From Muribaculaceae bacterium (GTDB taxonomy: Bacteria; Bacteroidota; Bacteroidia; Bacteroidales; Muribaculaceae): 52,478 nucleotides of DNA. The position numbers were made by a program, and so were the translations under genes. A model generated the notes under the pieces. It searched no databases. It had not been told where the DNA came from and saw only the letters and a program-made list of their open reading frames with translations. This document shows, one piece after another, positions 17,156 to 24,909 of this stretch; within the stretch, counting starts at the first letter, position 1, and the number at the start of each line of letters is the position of its first letter. The stretch spans positions 1-52,478 of the forward strand of contig VSPG01000011.1 in the NCBI GenBank assembly GCA_009775265.1, read 5' to 3'.

Positions 17156-19171
17156 ATGGACGCAACACTACCTATACTCATTCTGGCCATTCCTCTCGGA
17201 ATGTTCCTTGTGCTGGGTCTTGCCGGCTACAAGATGAGCCACAAACTGGCCGGCACGCTCGGCTGCCTCGGCATGGGCACCACTCTCGTGCTCGCCTATG
17301 TCACGGCATTTACATATTTCTTCAGCGGCAGTCCCGAATTTGTCGACGCCGCCGGCAACCGCCTTCAGTCGCTCGTTTTCGACCATACATGGCTCGCATT
17401 CACCGACAAACTCGTCATCAAGCTCGGATTCCTGCTTGACCCGATTTCGGCAATGATGTTAGTGGTGATTACCACTATCTCCTTTATGGTGCATCTCTAC
17501 AGCATGGGATACATGCGCGACCACCACGGTGTGTTCGAACGCGGATTCCAGCGTTTCTACGCATTCCTGTCGCTGTTCAGCTTCTCGATGCTCGGACTTG
17601 TCGTTGCCACCAACATCTTCCAGATGTACATCTTCTGGGAACTCGTGGGAGCATCATCCTATCTGCTCATCGGTTTCTACTTCGTCAAGCCCTCGGCAGT
17701 GTCGGCTTCCAAAAAAGCCTTCATCGTGACGCGTTTTGCCGACCTCGGATTCCTCATCGGCATCCTTATCCTTTCGTTCTACACCGGCACATTCAACTTC
17801 ACCGAACTCACATCCGCTCCCGTCGACGGCATTGCCGACGTGTTCCGTGTGAGCGAAGGCACGGCTGAAAGTGTGCGCAACATCTTCCTGAGCAGGAGCA
17901 GCGCCGCACCTGTGTTCCTCGGCGGTTCGGTACTCACATGGGCGCTCGTGCTGATATTCATGGGCGGAATGGGCAAATCGGCCATGCTTCCGCTTCATAT
18001 ATGGCTTCCCGACGCCATGGAAGGCCCCACTCCCGTGTCGGCTCTCATCCACGCAGCCACAATGGTTGTGGCCGGTGTCTATCTCGTGGCACGCCTTTTC
18101 CCGCTCTACCTCATGGAGACTACGGCGCTCGAAATTGTCACATGGGTAGGCGCCCTTACAGCTCTGTATGCCGCAGTGGTGGCATGCGCACAGATCGATA
18201 TCAAGCGTGTGCTCGCCTTCTCCACCATCTCGCAGATTGCATTTATGATGGTGTCGCTCGGCGTTGCGCGTCCCGAAGTGCATGAAGGCCTCGGCTACAT
18301 GGCTTCCATGTTCCATCTGTTCACACACGCCATGTTCAAGGCTCTGCTCTTCCTCGGCGCAGGCGCTCTTATCCATGCCGTAGGATCCAACGACTACACT
18401 GCCATGCACGGCTTGCGCAAGCATATGCCCATCACCAACTGGACATTCCTCATCGGCTGTCTGGCCATAGCCGGCATCATTCCGTTCTCCGGATTCTTCT
18501 CCAAGGACGAGATTCTCAGCAGCTGCCTCGGCAACAGCACTGTGGTGTATGTGTGGATGTCGCTTGTGGCCGGTCTTACCGCTTTCTACATGTTCCGTCT
18601 CTACTACCTTATCTTCTGGTGGAAGGAACACAAAGTGCATGAAGGCCATCATGCTCCCCACGATCAGCCCTGGACTATGACGCTGCCTTTGGTGGTGCTC
18701 GCAGCCGTTTCCGTCGTCGCCGGATTCATCCCCTTCGGCAAACTCGTGACATGGAATGGCGAACCTTACGACTTCATGGCCCACTTCGACTGGTCTGTGG
18801 CAGGCGTCAGCCTTTTCGTGGCAGTTGCCGCTATAGCGCTCGCGACGGTCATGTACCGCAAGGAGAACGAACTCCCCGCCAAATTCCGCGCGGCTCTGCC
18901 GGCTCTTTGGACATGGGCCCACCATCGTTTCTATTGGGACGAACTGTACATGTTCATCACGCATAAGATTATATTCAACGGCATCTGCCGCCCCATAGCA
19001 TGGTTCGACCGCCAGATTATCGACGGCACCATGGATGCTTTCGCAACCCTCGCCAACAAGGCTTCCAGGGCCATCAAGCCTCTGCAGAGCGGCCAGGTGC
19101 AGCTCTATGTATGGTGGTATCTGCTCGGAGCCCTCGTGCTCGGAGGCGTGACAGCGCTATGCCTGCTCTAA
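17156..19171 (+). CDS. nuoL: Complex I subunit L (antiporter-like)
   Basis: This 671-residue membrane protein is the distal proton pump. It has the NuoL core motifs FWELVGASSYLLIGFY, LHIWLPDAMEGPTPVSALIHAATMVVAGVY (given in part) and MFHLFTHAMFKALLFLGAG. The C-terminal part carries the extra helices that form the lateral arm along the membrane domain. Length is slightly above the E. coli protein. It is the longest gene in the array. Confidence 0.97.
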   Translation: MDATLPILILAIPLGMFLVLGLAGYKMSHKLAGTLGCLGMGTTLVLAYVTAFTYFFSGSPEFVDAAGNRLQSLVFDHTWLAFTDKLVIKLGFLLDPISAMMLVVITTISFMVHLYSMGYMRDHHGVFERGFQRFYAFLSLFSFSMLGLVVATNIFQMYIFWELVGASSYLLIGFYFVKPSAVSASKKAFIVTRFADLGFLIGILILSFYTGTFNFTELTSAPVDGIADVFRVSEGTAESVRNIFLSRSSAAPVFLGGSVLTWALVLIFMGGMGKSAMLPLHIWLPDAMEGPTPVSALIHAATMVVAGVYLVARLFPLYLMETTALEIVTWVGALTALYAAVVACAQIDIKRVLAFSTISQIAFMMVSLGVARPEVHEGLGYMASMFHLFTHAMFKALLFLGAGALIHAVGSNDYTAMHGLRKHMPITNWTFLIGCLAIAGIIPFSGFFSKDEILSSCLGNSTVVYVWMSLVAGLTAFYMFRLYYLIFWWKEHKVHEGHHAPHDQPWTMTLPLVVLAAVSVVAGFIPFGKLVTWNGEPYDFMAHFDWSVAGVSLFVAVAAIALATVMYRKENELPAKFRAALPALWTWAHHRFYWDELYMFITHKIIFNGICRPIAWFDRQIIDGTMDAFATLANKASRAIKPLQSGQVQLYVWWYLLGALVLGGVTALCLL

Positions 19172-19208
19172 AAGAATCCACACCCACATCTAAATATAGT
19201 AGTACAGA

Positions 19209-20714
19209 ATGTTTAGCAATATATTAATCTGGTTTGTGGTGATTCCCCTGCTCATGCTTGCAGGGCTCGCCCTCTGCCGCGACATCAAGCAGATACGCGC
19301 AGTCGCCGTGGCAGGCTCCACAGCTTTGGTGGCGCTCAGCGTCAAGCTGCTGGTAGACTATCTTGCCATACGCGCCACAGGCAACACCGCCCCCATGCTT
19401 TTCACCGACAGCTGGAGCTGGTTCGCGCCGTTGAACATCAACCTCGCCGTCGGCGTCGACGGCATATCCGTGGCCATGATTCTGCTCTCGGCCATAATCG
19501 TGTTTGCCGGCTCTTTCGCTTCCTGGACGATTCCCCAGCCTAAAGCCTTCTTCCTGTGGCTCATTCTTCTGAGCACTGGTGTGTTCGGCTTCTTCATTTC
19601 CATCGACCTGTTCACGATGTTCATGTTCTATGAGGTGGCTCTCATACCCATGTACCTGCTCATCGGCGTGTGGGGTTCGGGACGCAAAGAGTACTCGGCC
19701 ATGAAGCTCACGCTTATGCTCATGGGCGGTTCGGCATTCCTCATGCTCGGTCTCATCGGCATATATTACCATTCGGCTCCCGCAGGCGAGCCCCTGACGT
19801 GGAACATCCTGGAGATTGTGCGCAACAATTCCATCGGCCACGGCTGGCAGTGCTTCCTCTTCCCGATGACGTTCGTCGGCTTCGGCGTGCTCGGTGCCAT
19901 GTTCCCCTTCCATACATGGTCTCCCGACGGCCACGCTTCGGCTCCCACTGCGGTGTCTATGCTCCATGCCGGTGTGCTCATGAAACTCGGAGGTTACGGA
20001 TGTTTCCGCGTGGCCATCTATCTGATGCCCCATGCAGCCAACGAACTGGCATGGATATTCCTTATCCTCACCGGCATATCCGTGGTGTACGGAGCATTCA
20101 GCGCATGCGTGCAGACCGACCTCAAGTACATCAACGCCTATTCTTCCGTGAGCCACTGCGGCCTTGTGCTTTTCGCCATACTCATGCTCAACACCACCGC
20201 AATGACCGGCGCCATCATGCAGATGCTCTCCCACGGTCTTATGACGGCATTGTTCTTTGCCTTGATAGGCATGATTTACGGACGCACGCACACACGCGAC
20301 ATCCGTGCCATGGGCGGACTTATGCGCATCATGCCTTACCTCTCGGTGTGCTACGTCATCGCAGGTATGGCCTCGCTCGGTCTTCCCGGTCTCAGCGGCT
20401 TTGTGGCTGAAATGACTATTTTCGTAGGTTCGTTCCAGCACACCGACATGTTCCACCGCGTGTTCACCATCGTGGCCTGCTGCTCCATCGTCATCACCGC
20501 AGTCTATATCCTGCGTGTCGTCGGCAAGCTCCTTTTCGGCCCCGTGCAGGACAAACACCATCTGGAACTCACCGATGCCACATGGTGGGAGCGTTTCAGC
20601 ACCGTCACCCTCATCGTGTGCGTGGCTGCCATAGGCTGCTTCCCCAACTTCTTCAGTAATCTGATTAAATTCACATTCAGCCCCGACATTTTCGCGGTGC
20701 TGGGCATGAACTAA
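19209..20714 (+). CDS. nuoM: Complex I subunit M (antiporter-like)
   Basis: A 501-residue, about 14-helix proton-pumping subunit. The key acidic residue lies in FMFYEVALIPMYLLIG, and the conserved lysine/histidine region appears as HTWSPDGHASAPTAVSMLHAG. It lies 37 bp after nuoL and 19 bp before nuoN. Confidence 0.96.
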   Translation: MFSNILIWFVVIPLLMLAGLALCRDIKQIRAVAVAGSTALVALSVKLLVDYLAIRATGNTAPMLFTDSWSWFAPLNINLAVGVDGISVAMILLSAIIVFAGSFASWTIPQPKAFFLWLILLSTGVFGFFISIDLFTMFMFYEVALIPMYLLIGVWGSGRKEYSAMKLTLMLMGGSAFLMLGLIGIYYHSAPAGEPLTWNILEIVRNNSIGHGWQCFLFPMTFVGFGVLGAMFPFHTWSPDGHASAPTAVSMLHAGVLMKLGGYGCFRVAIYLMPHAANELAWIFLILTGISVVYGAFSACVQTDLKYINAYSSVSHCGLVLFAILMLNTTAMTGAIMQMLSHGLMTALFFALIGMIYGRTHTRDIRAMGGLMRIMPYLSVCYVIAGMASLGLPGLSGFVAEMTIFVGSFQHTDMFHRVFTIVACCSIVITAVYILRVVGKLLFGPVQDKHHLELTDATWWERFSTVTLIVCVAAIGCFPNFFSNLIKFTFSPDIFAVLGMN

Positions 20715-20733
20715 TCCATAGACACAGCAAGCA

Positions 20734-22212
20734 ATGGACTATTCACAGTTTTTGGTCATGAAACAGGAACTCGCCCTCCTGGTCGTTTTCCTGCTCGTAT
20801 TCCTTTACGACACATTCATGCCGCAGCGTGCCGGCAAGGCTCTGCCCGTAGTCAGCACAGTGCTTCTGCTGCTGGCCACAGCAGCAGGTTTCTGCTCGCA
20901 CTGCCTCGGCTCGGCATGTGCCGGCGAAGCTTTCGCAGGCATGTATGCCACATCTCCTGTAATCACAGCCATCAAGAGCATTCTCAACATAGGTGCCGTG
21001 ATTGTGCTCATACAGAGCATGTCGTGGACTGGCTCCGAGCACATGCGCGTTCGCCGCGGCGAGTTTTACGAGCTGCTGCTCGTCACGCTTTTCGGCATGT
21101 ACCTTATGATTTCCGCACGCCACTTCCTGTTGTTCGTGATCGGTCTTGAATGCGCGTCGCTGCCCCTTGCGGCCATGGTGGCATTCAACAAAGACCGCTA
21201 CGAAAGCCACGAGGCTGCCGTGAAATACATCCTCACTGCCGTATTTTCCTCGGCTGTGTTCATGATGGGTATCAGTTTCGTCTATGCTCTCGGCGGCTCG
21301 CTCTACTTCCACAAGCTCTATGCAGCGCTCGCTGCCGGACAGCATTCGCTTATGCTCACCCTCGCCATCGCGTTCGTAATCGCAGGCATGGGCTTCAAGC
21401 TTTCGCTCGTTCCTTTCCATCTCTGGACAGCCGACGTGTATCAGGGTGCCCCCACGCCTGTCACTTCGTATCTCTCCGTCATCAGCAAAGGCTCTGCCGC
21501 CTTCGCCTTCATGGTGATTCTGGCACAGGTGTTCGGCTCGCTTTATAGCTCCGTATGGGAGTGGATGCTGTATGCCCTCATCATTCTTACCATAACCGTG
21601 GGCAACCTCTTTGCCATGCGCCAGACCGACATGAAGCGCTTCCTCGCTTTCTCGTCCGTGTCGCAGGCAGGCTATATCATGCTCGGCATCATAGCCTTCA
21701 ACACCATGGGTATGGCTGCGATGATGTACTACATCCTCGTGTACGTGTTCAGCAACCTTGCCGCCTTCGGAGTCATTGGTGCTATCGAAAATGCCACAGG
21801 TAAAGTGGATATGGCTGACTACCGCGGCCTCAGCAAGACGAATCCCCGTCTGGCCTTTTCTATGATGCTGGCAATGTTCTCGCTTGCAGGCATTCCGCCC
21901 TTTGCAGGTTTCTTCTCGAAGTTCTTCATCTTCACCGGAGCCATCAACCAGGGCAGCATTGCGATATACGTACTTGTGCTTATCGCGCTGATAAACACTA
22001 TCGTGTCGCTCTACTATTATCTGCTTGTGGTAAAAGCCATGTACATAAGCCCCGACGAACCTGCCATCGCAGGATTCCGCAGCACCTGCGGAGAACGCGT
22101 CGGCTTGTGGATAACCGTAGGCGGAGTAATACTGCTCGGTATCGTAAGCTGCGTCTACACATGGTTGCTTGACATAAGCTTTTTCAGCACAATGGCCTCT
22201 TACTTCGTGTAA
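20734..22212 (+). CDS. nuoN: Complex I subunit N (antiporter-like)
   Basis: A 492-residue multi-helix subunit with the NuoN glutamate/lysine motif ECASLPLAAMVAF, then FHLWTADVYQGAPTPVTSY and the broken-helix region FSLAGIPPFAGFFSKF. It ends the array, and a strong hairpin terminator follows 21 bp later. With nuoA-B-CD-H-I-J-K-L-M it completes the complex I set without NuoEFG. Confidence 0.96.
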   Translation: MDYSQFLVMKQELALLVVFLLVFLYDTFMPQRAGKALPVVSTVLLLLATAAGFCSHCLGSACAGEAFAGMYATSPVITAIKSILNIGAVIVLIQSMSWTGSEHMRVRRGEFYELLLVTLFGMYLMISARHFLLFVIGLECASLPLAAMVAFNKDRYESHEAAVKYILTAVFSSAVFMMGISFVYALGGSLYFHKLYAALAAGQHSLMLTLAIAFVIAGMGFKLSLVPFHLWTADVYQGAPTPVTSYLSVISKGSAAFAFMVILAQVFGSLYSSVWEWMLYALIILTITVGNLFAMRQTDMKRFLAFSSVSQAGYIMLGIIAFNTMGMAAMMYYILVYVFSNLAAFGVIGAIENATGKVDMADYRGLSKTNPRLAFSMMLAMFSLAGIPPFAGFFSKFFIFTGAINQGSIAIYVLVLIALINTIVSLYYYLLVVKAMYISPDEPAIAGFRSTCGERVGLWITVGGVILLGIVSCVYTWLLDISFFSTMASYFV

Positions 22213-22233
22213 GTCCGGCTTGATTCAATACCC

Positions 22234-22282
22234 CGCGGGGGCGCATGCGTGCATGTCACGCTGCGCCCCCGCGAAGTTTTTG
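22234..22282 (+). terminator. Terminator of the nuo-atp array
   Basis: CGCGGGGGCGCA (22234-22245) pairs with TGCGCCCCCGCG (22262-22273), followed by AAG and TTTTTG. The T-run doubles as the -33 box of the next promoter. Confidence 0.9.
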
Positions 22283-22312
22283 AACAAATGTCGGTTTTTT
22301 ATTGTATATTTG
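22279..22312 (+). promoter_or_regulatory. Promoter of the DJ-1/PfpI gene
   Basis: TTTG (22279-22282), 22 bases, then TATATTTG (22305-22312). It overlaps the end of the nuo terminator and lies 29 bp before the start codon. Confidence 0.75.
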
Positions 22313-22341
22313 TGCAGAAACGATATTAAATACCTTCTTTT

Positions 22342-22896
22342 ATGCGTACATCCTACATCTTTCTTGCCGAAGGTTTCGAGGAAATCGAGGCTCTTACTGT
22401 TGTCGATACTCTCCGCCGTGCAGGAATGGACATAAAAACCGTCAGCATCACTCCGCTGTCCAGTGTGCGTGGCGCGCACGGAATAGAAGTGAACGTCGAT
22501 GCTCTTTTTGCCGACACCGACTTTTCTTCGGCGGAATGGCTGATTTGTCCCGGCGGTCTGCCCGGAAGCAGCAATCTCGCTGCATTCACTCCCCTTTGTG
22601 AACTGCTCAAATCGCATCGCCGCGGCGTCGCCGCCATTTGTGCCGCACCGGCGGTGGTTCTGGCCCCTCTCGGTCTTGTCGACGGCAAGGACGTGACATG
22701 CTACCCCGGCTTTGAAGACGCCTGCGAGCTTGGCGGCGGAAAAGTGAAGCATGGTGCCGCCGTTGTGGCTCTCGACAAGTTCGTCACCGCAGCCGGTCCC
22801 GCTACGGCTCTGCCGTTTGCCCTCGCCATAGTAGCTGAAAGCCTTGGCAGCGAAGCCGCCCACGAAGTTGCCGCAGGCATGCTCACTGCATTCTGA
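22342..22896 (+). CDS. DJ-1/PfpI family protein (YajL/ThiJ-like)
   Basis: A 184-residue cytoplasmic protein of the DJ-1 class. The nucleophile-elbow cysteine is Cys100 (AAICAAPAV), and the partner acidic residues are in AEGFEEIEAL (Glu13-Glu16). Relatives act as glyoxalases or protein/DNA deglycases, or as redox-sensitive chaperones; the exact activity of this member cannot be told from sequence. It has its own promoter, so it is not part of the nuo-atp transcript. Confidence 0.9.
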   Translation: MRTSYIFLAEGFEEIEALTVVDTLRRAGMDIKTVSITPLSSVRGAHGIEVNVDALFADTDFSSAEWLICPGGLPGSSNLAAFTPLCELLKSHRRGVAAICAAPAVVLAPLGLVDGKDVTCYPGFEDACELGGGKVKHGAAVVALDKFVTAAGPATALPFALAIVAESLGSEAAHEVAAGMLTAF

Positions 22897-22996
22897 AAAA
22901 ACATTGTCATATTTGTCTTGATATTGACAGGCTGCGGGAAAACGCCGTGGCCTGTTGTGTGTCTTGACGATTCTTTTTTATATTGGAATATTTTGC

Positions 22997-23004
22997 TAAT
23001 TTTG
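22997..23004 (+). promoter_or_regulatory. Promoter -7 box of the split acetyltransferase
   Basis: TAATTTTG matches TAnnTTTG and lies 21 bp before the ATG at 23026. The upstream -33 region is only T-rich. Confidence 0.6.
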
Positions 23005-23025
23005 AGAAATCAAAATCCGAGTATT

Positions 23026-23648
23026 ATGTACGCAAAATTTAAAAGCCTGTATCACCTGTTCCGCAACCTGTTTTTTAACGGCAACAAAGGTCTTATTTGG
23101 AATCTTTTATTTCTAAAGAATGGTAACGTGTTGAAAATTAGAAATTTGACTACGGGGGGGTGAAACAATGCCGATTTAAATTTATAGGGCGTAATTGCCG
23201 TATTGAAATAGAAAAAGGATGTAATTTGACCGGCCTGTCGATTTTGATGGGTGGCGATGGCAGTAAAGTGATTATAAAATCAGGATGTGTCATAAATGCC
23301 ACAAAATATAATCCTGTGGTTATGAATGCATTTGAGGGGAAATGCATATTAATAGAAGAAAACTGCCTGTTTTCAAACAACATACAGCTTCATACGACGG
23401 ACTATCACCCGATTTATCCGATAGATTCGGATAAAAGGCTTAATGAAGCCAAGGATATTGTGGTGGGCGCCCACACATGGGTAGGGCTTAACACATTAAT
23501 ACTTAAAGGTACGAAAATCCCCGGCAATTCGATAGTTGGTGCCGGTTCGCTTCTTTCAGGCATATACGAGGGCGAAAACTCGGTAATAGCAGGACTCCCG
23601 GCGCACACATTAAAAAACGGCGCGCGCTGGGAGCATAATATAAGATGA
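23026..23648 (+). pseudogene. Left-handed beta-helix acetyltransferase, split at a G7 tract (candidate phase-variable gene)
   Basis: Frame 1 starts at ATG 23026 and gives 45 residues (MYAKFKSL...RNLTTGG), then TGA at 23161. The stop follows directly on seven Gs (23154-23160). The next frame continues to 23648 with 162 residues from a GTG at 23160. That part has hexapeptide repeats of the LbetaH acyltransferase fold, with the active-site-like segment HTTDYHP and the end VGAHTWVGLNTLILKG...IVGAGSLLSG...VIAGLPAHTLKNG. Adding one G joins the frames into a 207-residue protein of normal length for a polysaccharide O-acetyltransferase. So either the gene is currently OFF and can switch by slipped-strand mispairing, or this is a fixed mutation or sequencing error. 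The gene is clearly AT-richer than its neighbours, suggesting transfer. It converges on the alternative glmU. Confidence 0.75.
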
Positions 23649-23669
23649 CGTTGCCTCAGAATTGTGTCC

Positions 23670-24818
23670 TTACAGCCCGTCGGCCGCATCGCGCACGGCG
23701 AGATACATGCGTCGGTCGGCCTCGGTGAGTTCCACATGGCGGCGGCCCATCATGCGTATGGCCGTGTCGAAGAACTGCTCCATAGGCACGTCTGTGAAGC
23801 CCGAAGCGTTGCCCGTGGTGAACGAGGGGATGAAGGTGCGGGGCAGTCCCGGGCCGAAGATGTTGCAGCCTACGCCTATCACCGTGGCCGTATTGAACAT
23901 CGTGTTGATGCCGGCTTTGGAATGATCGCCCATGATAAGGCCGCAGAATTGCAGTTTGGTGCGTTCGAATCGGCGCAGCGGATAGTTCCACAGCCGTATG
24001 AGGTCGTAGGTGTTTTTAAGGTTGGATGCCACGCAGCCCGCGCCCAGGTTGCACCATGAGCCCACAACGGCGTTGCCTAAAAATCCGTCGTGCGCCTTGT
24101 TGCTGTAGCTGTGCATCACAGCGTTGTTCAGCTCGCCTCCGGCTTTGCACCATGGGCCTACGGTAGTGTCGGGATACACTTTCGTGCCCATGTTTATGGT
24201 GGCATGCTCGCAGAGGGCGAATGGTCCGCGGATGAGCGAGCCCTCCATCACCGTTGCGTCCCGGCCGATGTATATGGGACCCGTGGTTGTGTTCAGCACG
24301 CAGCATTCGAGGCTCGCGCCTTCTTCCACGAACACGTTTGAGGCGTCGCCTATCACGCGCACGCTGTCGCTGAGCGGCGCCGATTTACGTCCGGCTGTCA
24401 GAAGTTTGAAATCGCTGCGCAGCACGTCTCCGTTGTGCAGGAAGATGTCATACAGACGTTCCACCACAACCAGCGGCTCTCCCGCATAGTCGCGGCGTTC
24501 GGTAGCGTTGCCCCGGCGTGCTATCAGCACATTGTTGTGGTAAAGGCCTTCTCCCTCGCTCAGCGAAGCCACGGCATGTGCCAGCGCTTCGTCGGGTACC
24601 ACGTTGCCGGCCACGTACAGCGAGTCGGGAGTGGCATGGCACGGGTATAGCTCACTGAGATATGGCTCCGTCTGCCACGAATAGTCGCCGGGAATCAATT
24701 GCTGCCATTTTTCAGCGATGGTTGTGACGCCGATGCGGAGGTCGCCCACCGGCCGTGTGTAGGTAAGCGGCAGCAGGTTGTCGCGTGTGGGATGAGGGTC
24801 GAATACGATAATGTTCAT
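23670..24818 (-). CDS. Alternative GlmU-type sugar nucleotidyltransferase/acetyltransferase (Bacteroidota form)
   Basis: This 382-residue protein has a short, divergent nucleotidyltransferase-like N-terminal part (MNIIVFDPH...TRPVGDLRIG at 17-30) and a C-terminal left-handed beta helix (about 165-350; GPIYIGRDATVMEGSLIRGP, NMGTKVYPDTTVG). It matches the Bacteroidota family described as an alternative UDP-GlcNAc diphosphorylase / glucosamine-1-phosphate acetyltransferase, which would supply UDP-GlcNAc for wall and lipid A. The assignment rests on recalled family features. It has its own promoter, and the next gene (PriA) upstream is on the same strand. Confidence 0.82.
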   Translation of the reverse strand: MNIIVFDPHPTRDNLLPLTYTRPVGDLRIGVTTIAEKWQQLIPGDYSWQTEPYLSELYPCHATPDSLYVAGNVVPDEALAHAVASLSEGEGLYHNNVLIARRGNATERRDYAGEPLVVVERLYDIFLHNGDVLRSDFKLLTAGRKSAPLSDSVRVIGDASNVFVEEGASLECCVLNTTTGPIYIGRDATVMEGSLIRGPFALCEHATINMGTKVYPDTTVGPWCKAGGELNNAVMHSYSNKAHDGFLGNAVVGSWCNLGAGCVASNLKNTYDLIRLWNYPLRRFERTKLQFCGLIMGDHSKAGINTMFNTATVIGVGCNIFGPGLPRTFIPSFTTGNASGFTDVPMEQFFDTAIRMMGRRHVELTEADRRMYLAVRDAADGL

Positions 24819-24849
24819 AGGTGAATTGTAAATAAAGCTTTTGCAGTTG

Positions 24850-24880
24850 CAAAATTAGTGAAAAATGCGATACCCTACAA
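24850..24880 (-). promoter_or_regulatory. Promoter of the alternative glmU
   Basis: On the minus strand: TTG (24880-24878), 20 bases, then TAATTTTG (24857-24850). It lies about 30 bp before the start codon. Confidence 0.7.
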
Positions 24881-24909
24881 TATTTGCATGCTTTTATGCG
24901 CATATCTTC

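Noticed and set aside
17654..20561. Long minus-strand frames opposite nuoL and nuoM
   Set aside because: Same shadow effect; the sequences are rich in His, Glu and Cys and match no family.
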